Shown here in pieces: positions 57,129 to 64,000 of a stretch of DNA of 64,000 bases. The stretch lies in assembly GCF_036408855.1 (NCBI RefSeq), contig NZ_JAZGJQ010000005.1, positions 62,001 to 126,000 of the forward strand, written 5' to 3'. Position 1 is the stretch's first letter, and each line of letters starts with the position of its first letter. Source of the stretch: Olsenella_K absiana (GTDB lineage Bacteria > Actinomycetota > Coriobacteriia > Coriobacteriales > Atopobiaceae). Position numbers and translations under genes: made by a program. The notes beneath the pieces are model-generated. The model did no database searches, was not told the DNA's origin, and worked only from the letters and a program-made list of their open reading frames with translations.

Positions 57129-57921
57129 GTCGTACCACCTCTTTCGCCAGCTTCCCATACGCCAGGGCACCACGGCTCATGCGAGAGTAGTGGTTGATCG
57201 GGAGTCCGTGGCTAGGCGCCTCCGAGAGCTTTACGTTGCGTGGAATGACGGTCTTGAAGACCTTCTTACCAAAGTACGTCTGCACCTCGTCCACGACCTG
57301 TTTTGAGAGGGTCGTCCTGGCGTCAAACATGGTCATAAGGACGCCGAAGATCTCAAGATCGGGATTCAGGCGTGACTTAACCATCTTCATCGACTCGAGG
57401 AGCTTGGTCAGCCCCTCGAGCGCATAGAACTCACATTGAATCGGAATGAGCAGAGAGTCGGCGGCTACGAGAGCGTCTAGCGTCAGCACCCCGAGCGATG
57501 GAGGACAGTCGATGAAGATGTAGTCAAACTCGTCGCGCACTGGTGCTATCAGGCGCTTGAGGACCGTCTCCCTGTCCTCCATCGTCACAAGCTCGATCTC
57601 AGCACCAGCAAGCGAGATTGTCGATGGAGCGATGAAGACCGTTGGCTCGATGGTATCGAGGATGACGTCCTGGAGACCGCAGCGACCGGAAAGCGCGTCA
57701 TAGACGTCTCCATGAAGGCTTTCTTTCTCGATTCCAAAGCCACTCGTCGCGTTGCCCTGCGGGTCGAAGTCTATGACGAGGACCTTCTTCTTTGATTCTC
57801 CGAGCGCGGCGGAGAGGTTGACCGCAGTCGTAGACTTCCCGACTCCACCCTTCTGGTTGATGATGGCGATTACCTGGGAGTCTCGTTGCGGTAGCGCCCT
57901 CTTGGTCCCTGTGTATCCCAC
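57121..57921 (-). CDS. parA: Chromosome-partitioning ATPase ParA
   Basis: A 266-residue Walker-type ATPase. The deviant Walker A KGGVGKSTTAVNL is near residue 24, with switch motif VIDFDPQGNA and IDCPPSLGVLTL. It cycles on the nucleoid to separate ParB-parS complexes. The GTG at 57921 has GGAGG 5 bases upstream. The gene overlaps parB, and parS sites lie in the 780-base upstream gap. Confidence 0.96.
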   Translation of the reverse strand: MGYTGTKRALPQRDSQVIAIINQKGGVGKSTTAVNLSAALGESKKKVLVIDFDPQGNATSGFGIEKESLHGDVYDALSGRCGLQDVILDTIEPTVFIAPSTISLAGAEIELVTMEDRETVLKRLIAPVRDEFDYIFIDCPPSLGVLTLDALVAADSLLIPIQCEFYALEGLTKLLESMKMVKSRLNPDLEIFGVLMTMFDARTTLSKQVVDEVQTYFGKKVFKTVIPRNVKLSEAPSHGLPINHYSRMSRGALAYGKLAKEVVRRG

Positions 57922-58112
57922 GTCTTCCTCCCCTGTTCGCTTCGCATCATGGCTATCGGATGCTCTACTTTACACGCTCGAAGAGCCCGAGTTCCAGAAC
58001 GAGATGCTTGTCACTTTCTGCCGGCACGGCCGCGATTTCATGCCTAACACGTGCAAGTATCACCACGTATCGGGACAACAAAGGCGCCCTCATCGCCCAC
58101 GCCGCGCGAAAA

Positions 58113-58128
58113 TGTTTCACGTGAATCA
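58113..58128. other. parS site (15 of 16 matches)
   Basis: TGTTTCACGTGAATCA differs from the consensus at one position. Confidence 0.85.
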
Positions 58129-58496
58129 CGTATCCTAAGGAAGCATGACGTTGACACCGTCCCACGGTCAGGTCGACCGTGACTCAGCGTATCGACTCCT
58201 AAACAGGAGCTTCCCGCCCCTATCCCTTGATTCGCGCCACATTACGGGAACTCGAACCATGCTCGTCAGCATGGTGGGTATGGAGGCATGATCTTGTCGA
58301 TATTCGGCCACCCCTTAGTCCGATGCCCTGAAGAGGCGACCACCCTAGTTTGATACTTCTAGGACGCGGCAGGTCATCTCGTGACCGTCCCCAGGCTTCC
58401 TCAACCTATTGCCAATCCATGGGCAGCCTAGGCAACGTAGAGTGTGGGAGGATGGGAGCACACGCGAATCGTGCCAACCGGCACGTTCCACATTCC

Positions 58497-58512
58497 TGTT
58501 TCACGTGAAACA
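58497..58512. other. parS site (perfect match)
   Basis: TGTTTCACGTGAAACA, identical to the consensus parS. Confidence 0.96.
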
Positions 58513-58701
58513 CGCTCACGTGCGTGCTCGGGAGAAGGCCAGCCGACACCTCAGGGGCTCAGTGGAGACGGTCTAGCCGGCCTCCTGACGATCAGCACAT
58601 GGCCTCTGTACCCAGGCTGAGCTTGAGAACTCACGAACTGCATGGGTAACGCGCCTCTCATGAGGAGGACGCTCTGCATGCGAGCTAATGCGGAGCGTCC
58701 C

Positions 58702-59427
58702 CTAGACACCAAGCGGCTGATGGCTTGCCATCCCAGTCTTGCGAGGTAGCTTTACCTTCGGGCTTCCGACCCTTCTGTAGGTGAGAACCTCCCTGTGACC
58801 CAGGCCCTCCGGCAGCTCATACTCGTCAAGGGCAACCGGCCGAAGCCCGCATATCGCCGCCGCCTTGTTTCCGGCGAGAATCTCGTCCTCATCGGGCCTC
58901 GCCTTGGCGATGACCAGCAGTCCGTCCTTACAGAGAAAAGGTGTGGCATATTCGACAAGCACATTCACTTGTGCGACGGCGCGCGCGACCACGGCCGCAT
59001 AAGCCCCCTTCTGTACCTTTGCGAGCTCCTCAACGCGGACGTGCCGGGCCTCGACCTGCTCAGCGAGGCCGAGCTCGTCGATGAAGCCCCGTACGGCGTT
59101 CACCTTCTTACCAACGGAGTCTACGAGCACTCCTCGCCTGCCCGTGACCACAGCGAGCGGAAGGCCGGGGTAGCCCGCCCCGGTACCTATGTCCAGGAAG
59201 GCCCCCTCTGGTGCCTCGTCAAGCCTGGAGGCAAGGAGAAGCGAGTCAAGGATGTGCAGGATGAGCGCGTCACGATCGTCCACGATTCTCGTCAGGTTGA
59301 CTACCTTGTTCTTTTCCTCCACGAGGCACAGGTGTCCGACGAGCTTCTCGGCCTGATCTCGAGTCAAGGATATGCCGTAGCCACTCGCAGCGTCCGCGAG
59401 CTTCTCGATCCCCTCTTCCAGGTCCAT
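58702..59427 (-). CDS. rsmG: 16S rRNA (guanine-527-N7)-methyltransferase
   Basis: A 241-residue SAM-dependent methyltransferase. Seen: the VNLTRI segment, HILDSLL, the SAM-binding FLDIGTGAGYPGLPLAV, VDSVGKKVNAVRGFI and VVARAVAQVNVLVEY. It modifies G527 in the 530 loop of 16S rRNA. ATG (MDLEEGIEKLADA) has GGGGG upstream; an upstream GTG-like start would add 9 residues. It lies between jag and parA in the standard origin-proximal order. Confidence 0.95.
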   Translation of the reverse strand: MDLEEGIEKLADAASGYGISLTRDQAEKLVGHLCLVEEKNKVVNLTRIVDDRDALILHILDSLLLASRLDEAPEGAFLDIGTGAGYPGLPLAVVTGRRGVLVDSVGKKVNAVRGFIDELGLAEQVEARHVRVEELAKVQKGAYAAVVARAVAQVNVLVEYATPFLCKDGLLVIAKARPDEDEILAGNKAAAICGLRPVALDEYELPEGLGHREVLTYRRVGSPKVKLPRKTGMASHQPLGV

Positions 59428-59560
59428 GCGACCCCCTATCCCACGAGCGGACAACGTAGCTAAGCGCTATCCGAGGATACCAAGTTGTCGGAGGCACAAC
59501 GGTCCCCGCCCCTCGAGGCGCCACAAGAACGACGTGCCTTAGATTGCCGACGCATAGAAA

Positions 59561-59605
59561 GGGCCCCGGCATGTCCTCGCGAAGGCTTCGGACTGCCAGG
59601 GGCCC
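59561..59605 (-). terminator. Terminator after jag
   Basis: GGGCCCCGGCA and TGCCAGGGGCCC pair with a single bulge; on the minus strand it is followed by TTTCTAT. It separates jag from rsmG. Confidence 0.75.
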
Positions 59606-59641
59606 ACGTACGGTTCTGAGAAGAGCTACCGCGGCGAGAAG

Positions 59642-60229
59642 CTACTTGACCGGGGTGATAACTACGTAACGGTCAGGGTCCTCCCCCTCGGAATGCGTCG
59701 CCACCTCGTCATCGTCCACAAGCGCAATGTGCACGAGCCTGCGCTCGTAGGCGTTCATCGGCGCCAGGGAGACTGCGCTCCCCTGCCGCTTCGCACGGGC
59801 GGCGGCAGAGAGCGCGATGGTGCGGACCTTATCCTTGCGACGGCTCTTATAGCCTTCGATGTCTACGACGACGGGGTAGTGGAACTTGAGGTTGCTGCTC
59901 ATCAGGGAGGAGAGGACCATCTGCAGCGCATCGAGCGTGCGGCCGTGGCGCCCGATGAGGACCGCGAGGTTCCCGCCGTTGATGTCGAGTATGAGCTCGC
60001 CCTCGTCGCCGTCGTACTCGTCGATGGACGACTTGTCCTCGCCGAAGAACCCGAGGATGTCCCTCAGGTATCCGACCGCGACATCCGCGATCTTGTCCGT
60101 CTCTTCCTCGGTCAGCTCCTTGGTCGCCGCATAGTGCTCGCGAATCTCAGCAAAGGCGTCGTCGGCCGCAGCCTCCGTCGTCTCCTGTGCCCCTTCGCTC
60201 ACCGAGGAGGTGATGCCCTCGTCCTCCAT
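59642..60229 (-). CDS. jag: Jag/KhpB RNA-binding protein
   Basis: A 195-residue protein with a KH domain (LILDINGGNLAVLIGRHGRTLDAL, residues about 80-105) and a C-terminal R3H domain (APMNAYERRLVHIAL). The N-terminal 60 residues are acidic. It binds RNA and in Gram-positives forms a complex with KhpA that affects cell length and division-gene mRNAs. Lies 79 bases downstream of yidC in the rpmH-rnpA-yidD-yidC-jag group. The N-terminal Jag-N domain typical of longer versions is absent. Confidence 0.94.
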   Translation of the reverse strand: MEDEGITSSVSEGAQETTEAAADDAFAEIREHYAATKELTEEETDKIADVAVGYLRDILGFFGEDKSSIDEYDGDEGELILDINGGNLAVLIGRHGRTLDALQMVLSSLMSSNLKFHYPVVVDIEGYKSRRKDKVRTIALSAAARAKRQGSAVSLAPMNAYERRLVHIALVDDDEVATHSEGEDPDRYVVITPVK

Positions 60230-60308
60230 GTGTTACCTCCAGGATTCAAATTCAAGGGGCATGACGCAACATGCACGCCATGCCCCACCTTGCATTCTCT
60301 GCCGTACC

Positions 60309-61070
60309 CTACTTCTTCTTGCGGGGGCGCGCCTTACGCTCCTTGCGGACCACGTCGACCTTGACCGCATCCGCCGCGAGCTTCGCCTCGGTCTCAGCCT
60401 TAACCTTCTCGGTGACGCGCTTGGTCACGATCTGCTGCTGGACGACCTGCCAGACGGCGGAGGTCACGTAGTAGATCAGGACGCCGGAGTTGATGCTCCA
60501 CGCGAACCAGAGAATGAAGACCGACATGACGCCACCCATGATCAGGGACTGCCTCGCCTGCTCGGAGTCCGAGTTCTGGCGAGACTGGAGCACCATGGGG
60601 ATGAAGGTGAGGACGCCATCGAGAATCACGAGGGCGAGGTAGGGCAGCGCAGCGGCCCAACCGTTAGTCGCCATGACGTTGGCCGGGGACTGTCCGAGCT
60701 CGATGAAGCCGTAAAGCGTCGCGTCTACGGGAATGTGATCGCGGGTTACGCTGAAGAGCGCAAAGAAGACCGGCATCTGGAGGATGAGGGGCAGGCAACC
60801 ACCGAGCGGGTTGAACTTGTTCTCGGCGTAGAACTTCTGCAGCTCCTCAGACTGCCTCTGAGGGTCATCGGCGTAGCGCTGCTGAATCTCCATGAGCTTC
60901 GGCTGGAGCGCCTGCATCTTCGCGGAGGAGGCGGTAGACCTCGTCATGAGGGGCATGATGAGGATCCGGATGATCACCGTCAGGATGACGATGGCGAGAC
61001 CCCAGTCTCCGCAGATGCCCTGCAGTCCGGCGAGGATGCCGCTCAGGAAGTTAATAAACCAATCCCACAT
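60309..61070 (-). CDS. yidC: Membrane protein insertase YidC
   Basis: A 253-residue Oxa1/YidC-family insertase with about five membrane helices. Seen: WGLAIVILTVIIRILIMPLM, a charged cytosolic loop MQALQPKLMEIQQRYADD, NPLGGCLPLILQMPVFFALF and the C-terminal basic tail. It inserts membrane proteins co- or post-translationally with or without SecYEG. The hydrophilic groove Arg is the one in IIRILIMPL. It lacks the lipobox and large periplasmic domain of Gram-negative forms. Confidence 0.96.
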   Translation of the reverse strand: MWDWFINFLSGILAGLQGICGDWGLAIVILTVIIRILIMPLMTRSTASSAKMQALQPKLMEIQQRYADDPQRQSEELQKFYAENKFNPLGGCLPLILQMPVFFALFSVTRDHIPVDATLYGFIELGQSPANVMATNGWAAALPYLALVILDGVLTFIPMVLQSRQNSDSEQARQSLIMGGVMSVFILWFAWSINSGVLIYYVTSAVWQVVQQQIVTKRVTEKVKAETEAKLAADAVKVDVVRKERKARPRKKK

Positions 61071-61091
61071 GGTGTCCGAGCCACTCTTTCT

Positions 61092-61325
61092 CTAGGGAAC
61101 GGGATCATATCCACCGCGGTGAAAGGGGTTGCACCTCAGGATCCTCCTAAGGGCGAGCCATGTACCCTTCGCCGCCCCGTACTTCGAAATCGCCTCTATC
61201 GCGTACTGGGAGCAAGTCGGCGAGTAGATGCACGAGTCCGGGAGAATAGGTGAAATAAAGCGCTGGTACCCACGTATCAGGAGCATGAAGGCCCTTGCGA
61301 CAAAACCCTTGCCGTCAGTCCCCAT
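61092..61325 (-). CDS. yidD: Membrane protein insertion efficiency factor YidD
   Basis: A 77-residue protein with the family signature IRGYQRFISPIL and CIYSPTCSQYAIEAI, plus RILRCNPFHRGGYDPVP at the C-terminus. It helps YidC-dependent insertion. The ATG at 61325 overlaps the rnpA stop by 11 bases, as is usual. Confidence 0.94.
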   Translation of the reverse strand: MGTDGKGFVARAFMLLIRGYQRFISPILPDSCIYSPTCSQYAIEAISKYGAAKGTWLALRRILRCNPFHRGGYDPVP

Positions 61326-61650
61326 CGCATCTCACGCCCGCCTTGCGGAGGAGCTGAGAGAGCGCATAAGCAACCTCGACGGATGACGCTCCGTGTGTTG
61401 CCTTTGTTGCAAACATGATTATGCTCGCATCCTCTGACGGAAGGCCACACTCGTACGCCGCCGCACGTAGAACCCTTTTGCACCTGTTCCTGAAAACCGC
61501 ATTGCCAAGCCTCTTAGGTGCAACAAAGGCGACTTTGTTCAAGCCGCCTTCGCTCACCCTGAGAACTGTTATGCGTACAAGCCGATGGTTATAGCGCCTA
61601 CCACCAGAGAAGACCCTCTCAAATTCCTTCTTGGATTTGATGGTCTCCAT
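61315..61650 (-). CDS. rnpA: Ribonuclease P protein component
   Basis: A 111-residue protein with METIKSKKEFERVFSGGRR and the basic RNR motif GNAVFRNRCKRVLR. It binds RNase P RNA and helps process tRNA 5' ends. ATG has TTTAGGAA upstream; the frame continues upstream through rpmH in another phase and is not coding there. It lies 7 bases after rpmH. Confidence 0.95.
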   Translation of the reverse strand: METIKSKKEFERVFSGGRRYNHRLVRITVLRVSEGGLNKVAFVAPKRLGNAVFRNRCKRVLRAAAYECGLPSEDASIIMFATKATHGASSVEVAYALSQLLRKAGVRCDGD

Positions 61651-61657
61651 TTGGTTC

Positions 61658-61792
61658 CTAAACGGTGAGCTTCTTGCGGCCCTTGGCGCGGCGGCGGGCG
61701 AGGACCAGACGGCCGCCCTTGGTAGCCATGCGAGCACGGAAGCCGTGGGTCTTAGCGCGCTTCCTCTTGTTGGGCTGATACGTACGCTTCAT
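61658..61792 (-). CDS. rpmH: 50S ribosomal protein L34
   Basis: A 44-residue, highly basic protein MKRTYQPNKRKRAKTHGF, ending RAKGRKKLTV, exactly the usual size. ATG has AGGAGG upstream. First gene of the rpmH-rnpA-yidD-yidC-jag group, reading away from the origin. Confidence 0.97.
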   Translation of the reverse strand: MKRTYQPNKRKRAKTHGFRARMATKGGRLVLARRRAKGRKKLTV

Positions 61793-62347
61793 CTCGAATC
61801 CTCCTGGGATAATACCAATGTCCAGTTCTGAGCCCTCAGATTGTATGGGCCACCTGAGGCCGCTGTCAATTTCAACTGGGCAATTCTGCAAACTCTACTC
61901 ATAGTACGCGAAAGTCGGGCGCCTTGGCAAAGGTAGTCTCGTGAATCACAAAGTATGCGCCGAGCCCTGCAGAGATCCAGCGGCCCGAGCTCCGTAGTGC
62001 GCAAGCCGGAGGCCAAACCATCCGAGGGCCCGTCGGCGCGGGGTTCACCTCCTCCGAGCCGCTCATATCACCAGGCGCCCGCCGCGGAAAGCTCCCGTGA
62101 AGGATTCTTTCACCCGTGCGCCCGTGAAAGAAATCTTTGCCCTAGAGTTGAATAGACTTGCCGCCTGACAAGGTAATTTCTCGTCCGGTGGTAGAATCTT
62201 TCAGCCCGACACGTTCGATTCAACGCACTTATCGACATTCTTTCACCCACTGTTGAAAACTTTCTTCCACTGAAATTTTCTTCTGAAAGGTTTTCTTCAT
62301 TCGTTGAACGAATGTCGAAAAGTACCAAGCACGCAAAGGAGGCGGTG
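61793..62347. other. Probable oriC (rpmH side)
   Basis: No gene in about 555 bases, and the sequence changes from G+C-rich (61930-62100) to AT-rich (62101-62335). The AT-rich part repeats TTCTTTCAC at 62105-62113 and 62238-62246, its reverse complement GTGAAAGAA at 62124-62132, TTCTTCCAC at 62262-62270 and TGTTGAAAA (reverse TTTTCAACA) at 62251-62259. These resemble degenerate DnaA boxes; a canonical TTATCCACA is not present. The location next to rpmH and close to dnaA supports oriC. Confidence 0.65.
62105..62132. repeat. Inverted repeat TTCTTTCAC/GTGAAAGAA
   Basis: Perfect 9-bp inverted repeat around a 10-base spacer, within the probable oriC. The same TTCTTTCAC recurs at 62238-62246. Confidence 0.7.
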
Positions 62348-63742
62348 ATGGCCAGGCCGTTCTACCCGTTCGTCGACAACGATCCCGATGGCGCGGGCGA
62401 TCCCGCCACGCCACCGACCCAGGGCGGCGGCGAGCAGACGGGCGCGGGCGCGGCGCCGGCTCGGGCTGGCGCTTTCGCGCCCGGGGCCGGACCCGCCCCC
62501 GAAGCGCCGGGAGGCGGGGCGAGGCGCGCCCTCACCGCGAGCGAGGTGGACTTCCCCGCCCGCATCGCGGTCTACGACGACGCCGCGGCCGCGCCCCGCG
62601 TTGTCATCGTCGACCCCAAGGACGTCCGCTCCTACCTCGAGGAGATCACGAAGCAGGTCACGAGCCTCTCCCACGAGCAGGGCGGCACCATCCCCTTCAC
62701 CGTCATCCGAGAGATCGTCGAGAACTTCATCCACGCCTACTTCATCGAGCCGACCATCTCGATCCTGGACTCCGGCAACACGATCAGGTTCTCCGACCAG
62801 GGCCCCGGCATCAAGGAGAAGGACCGCGCGCTCGAGTACGGCACCAGCTCCGCGACCGAGGAGATGAAGCGCTACATCCGCGGCGTCGGCTCGGGCCTCC
62901 CCTACGTCCAGCAGTACATGGAGGACAAGGGCGGCTCGCTGACCGTCGAGGACAACATCTCCCAGGGGACCGTCGTCACCATCTCAACCAAGCCTCGCGG
63001 CGACCACGGTGGCGCGCAGGCGGGCGCGCTCGCTCCGCAGGCGCCCGGTCAGCAAGGCCAGCCGGGCGAGCAGGCGGCGGGCGAGATGGGCTTCTCGCCC
63101 TATCCGTACCAGCCGGCGCCGGGCTACCCCTCCCAGCCCGCCGCGGGAGCCTACCCCTTTGGCCAGCAGCCGGCTGCGGCCGCGGGGAACCAGGGCGGCT
63201 GGCCGCCTCAGGGATGGAACCAGGCAGGCGGTGCGCAGCAGCCCTGGGGCCAGCAGCCGTATCCGCAGGCCGGATACCCACAGCCAGGGTATCCGCAGGC
63301 GGGATACCCGCAGGGGGACTACCGGCAGCCGGGCTACCCCCAGGCCACCTACCCGCAGGGCGCCTACCCACAGCCGGGATACCCCCAGCCTGCTGGCGAC
63401 GCGCCCGAGCCCGCCCCGGCCCAGGCTCCCTACCAGCAGCGCCAGGCGTCCCCGGCGCCCGGTGCGGAGGTGCCCCCGTCACCCGCCACCCCGGCGGCGG
63501 CCGGCCCGGACCCCTTCTCGTGGGTCAGACTCACCGCACGCGGGCGCGCCGCCCTCGCCTACCTCGCTCACAACGGGTCCGTCGGCCCGAGCGACCTCCA
63601 GAGGGCCTACGGCGAGTCGCAGCCCACCTGGACGCGCGAGCTCAAGCAACTCGAGGAGGACGGCCTGATCAAGAAGGACGGCCAGAAGAGGCGCCTCACG
63701 GGGATGGGGCGGGCCTTCGTCGAGAGCCACCCCCTCGCCTAG
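62348..63742 (+). CDS. GHKL-ATPase / GYPQ-repeat / winged-helix protein between rpmH and dnaA
   Basis: A 464-residue protein. The GHKL ATPase domain (about 85-215) has N box REIVENFIHA (about 120), G1 DQGPGI (about 151) and G2 GVGSGLPYV (about 179), but no phosphoacceptor His or DHp domain, so it is not a histidine kinase by itself. A Gln/Gly/Pro/Ala-rich linker contains GYPQ-type repeats (about 302-350), probably disordered. The C-terminus (391-462) is a winged-helix domain (ALAYLAHNGSV, GPSDLQRAYGESQPTWTRELKQLEEDGLIKKDG). I prefer ATG 62348 with GGAGG 5 bases upstream over the ATG at 62312. It lies between two oriC-like segments. Function unknown. Confidence 0.83.
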   Translation: MARPFYPFVDNDPDGAGDPATPPTQGGGEQTGAGAAPARAGAFAPGAGPAPEAPGGGARRALTASEVDFPARIAVYDDAAAAPRVVIVDPKDVRSYLEEITKQVTSLSHEQGGTIPFTVIREIVENFIHAYFIEPTISILDSGNTIRFSDQGPGIKEKDRALEYGTSSATEEMKRYIRGVGSGLPYVQQYMEDKGGSLTVEDNISQGTVVTISTKPRGDHGGAQAGALAPQAPGQQGQPGEQAAGEMGFSPYPYQPAPGYPSQPAAGAYPFGQQPAAAAGNQGGWPPQGWNQAGGAQQPWGQQPYPQAGYPQPGYPQAGYPQGDYRQPGYPQATYPQGAYPQPGYPQPAGDAPEPAPAQAPYQQRQASPAPGAEVPPSPATPAAAGPDPFSWVRLTARGRAALAYLAHNGSVGPSDLQRAYGESQPTWTRELKQLEEDGLIKKDGQKRRLTGMGRAFVESHPLA

Positions 63743-63852
63743 GCTGCCGGCGCCCCTCGGCCCGATGGCGACTTCCCACATTTCAACGCCGTCAACGCCC
63801 GCGGCGGGAAGTTTTCATCATATACTGTTGATTCCCTTGCCTCGCGGCGAGG

Positions 63853-63861
63853 TTTTCAACA
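63853..63861 (+). other. TTTTCAACA, DnaA-box-like site upstream of dnaA
   Basis: TTTTCAACA lies 43 bases before the dnaA start, the same 9-mer as the reverse complement of 62251-62259. Neighbouring TTTCAACG and GTTGATTC variants suggest a second cluster in 63743-63903. Confidence 0.5.
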
Positions 63862-63903
63862 AGAGGAACGTAGCCGGAGGGGCACCGGAGGTCAGGGGCG
63901 CGC

Positions 63904-64000
63904 ATGGACCCAACGAACGAATCGGACGCAGAGGCTCTGTGGGAGGACGTGCTTGACCTCCTCGCGGAGAAGAACCTGCCGCCCGCGACCCTCGCGATGC
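63904..64000 (+). CDS. dnaA: Chromosomal replication initiator DnaA (3' truncated by window)
   Basis: Thirty-two codons are visible, beginning MDPTNESDAEALWEDVLDLL. The N-terminal helical DnaA domain I pattern (ALWEDVLDLLAEK) and the position beside the rpmH group fit dnaA. No catalytic part is in the window, so the call rests on context. An RBS-like GGAGGGGC lies about 20 bases upstream, with GGTCAGGGG nearer. Confidence 0.8.
   Translation, partial: MDPTNESDAEALWEDVLDLLAEKNLPPATLAM

Larger units (their letters stand above)
57922..58701. other. Noncoding region upstream of parA carrying two parS sites
   Basis: No convincing gene: short frames here lack ribosome-binding sites and known motifs. 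It holds one perfect and one near-perfect parS and an otherwise unstructured G+C-moderate sequence of about 780 bases, long for this dense genome. Confidence 0.6.

Noticed and set aside
57965..58165. 66-codon frame in the parS region
   Set aside because: Spans a parS site, no ribosome-binding site, no motif.
63252..63395. CRISPR-like array
   Set aside because: The repeat is in frame, codes for GYPQ units and has no spacers of uniform length.

Overview
The window is very G+C-rich and densely coding, and reads as the origin-proximal part of an anaerobic actinobacterial chromosome. The best guess is a member of class Coriobacteriia (Olsenella/Atopobiaceae-like). That is an inference from gene content: an actinobacterial fhaA-fhaB-pstP-rodA/pbpA-pknB block, a full-length pyruvate:ferredoxin oxidoreductase (anaerobe), an AmmeMemoRadiSam pair, parAB-rsmG-jag-yidC-rnpA-rpmH, and dnaA entering at the right edge. 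There are no rRNA genes, insertion sequences, prophage genes or CRISPR arrays.

Layout, left to right. 1-9.5 kb: tail of a MEMO/AMMECR1 fusion with its radical SAM partner, then pgi, thioredoxin, a PAP2 phosphatase and a small phosphodiesterase, then an operon of a glycosyltransferase-like protein, a LytS-like sensor kinase and a LytTR response regulator. 9.8-20 kb: nifJ, a degenerate class IV aminotransferase-like protein, a GNAT/GluQ pair, a phosphodiesterase, serS and three tRNAs with recognisable promoters and terminators. 20-30.6 kb: the serine/threonine phospho-signalling and cell-wall elongation block, in which a membrane kinase, two FHA proteins, a PP2C phosphatase, a single-chain RodA-PbpA protein and the PASTA kinase PknB lie in one direction. 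31-41.5 kb: purC, a PhoB-type two-component system, a Tat-type lipoprotein, purB, argH and argG, the last preceded by a 29-codon arginine-rich leader peptide. 41.7-50 kb: tRNAs, an M29 aminopeptidase, a 1,318-residue membrane protein in which an M28 peptidase fold is split by about 925 acidic residues, and a divergent tandem HTH-WYL regulator. 50-64 kb: an exonuclease-DinG helicase, ddl, rlmN, parAB with three parS sites, rsmG, jag, yidC, yidD, rnpA, rpmH, the probable oriC, and dnaA.

The most unusual point is that rpmH and dnaA are not adjacent. Between them lie a stretch rich in TTCTTTCAC/TTTTCAACA-like repeats and a gene for a GHKL-ATPase, GYPQ-repeat, winged-helix protein with no histidine-phosphotransfer domain. 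Other features worth follow-up are the arginine leader peptide upstream of argG, the RodA-PbpA fusion, the interrupted M28 protein, and a 16-bp palindrome between serS and a small acidic membrane protein.

Coordinates come from reading frames, start-codon context and visible motifs. Family names rest on recognised motifs and were not checked by any search.
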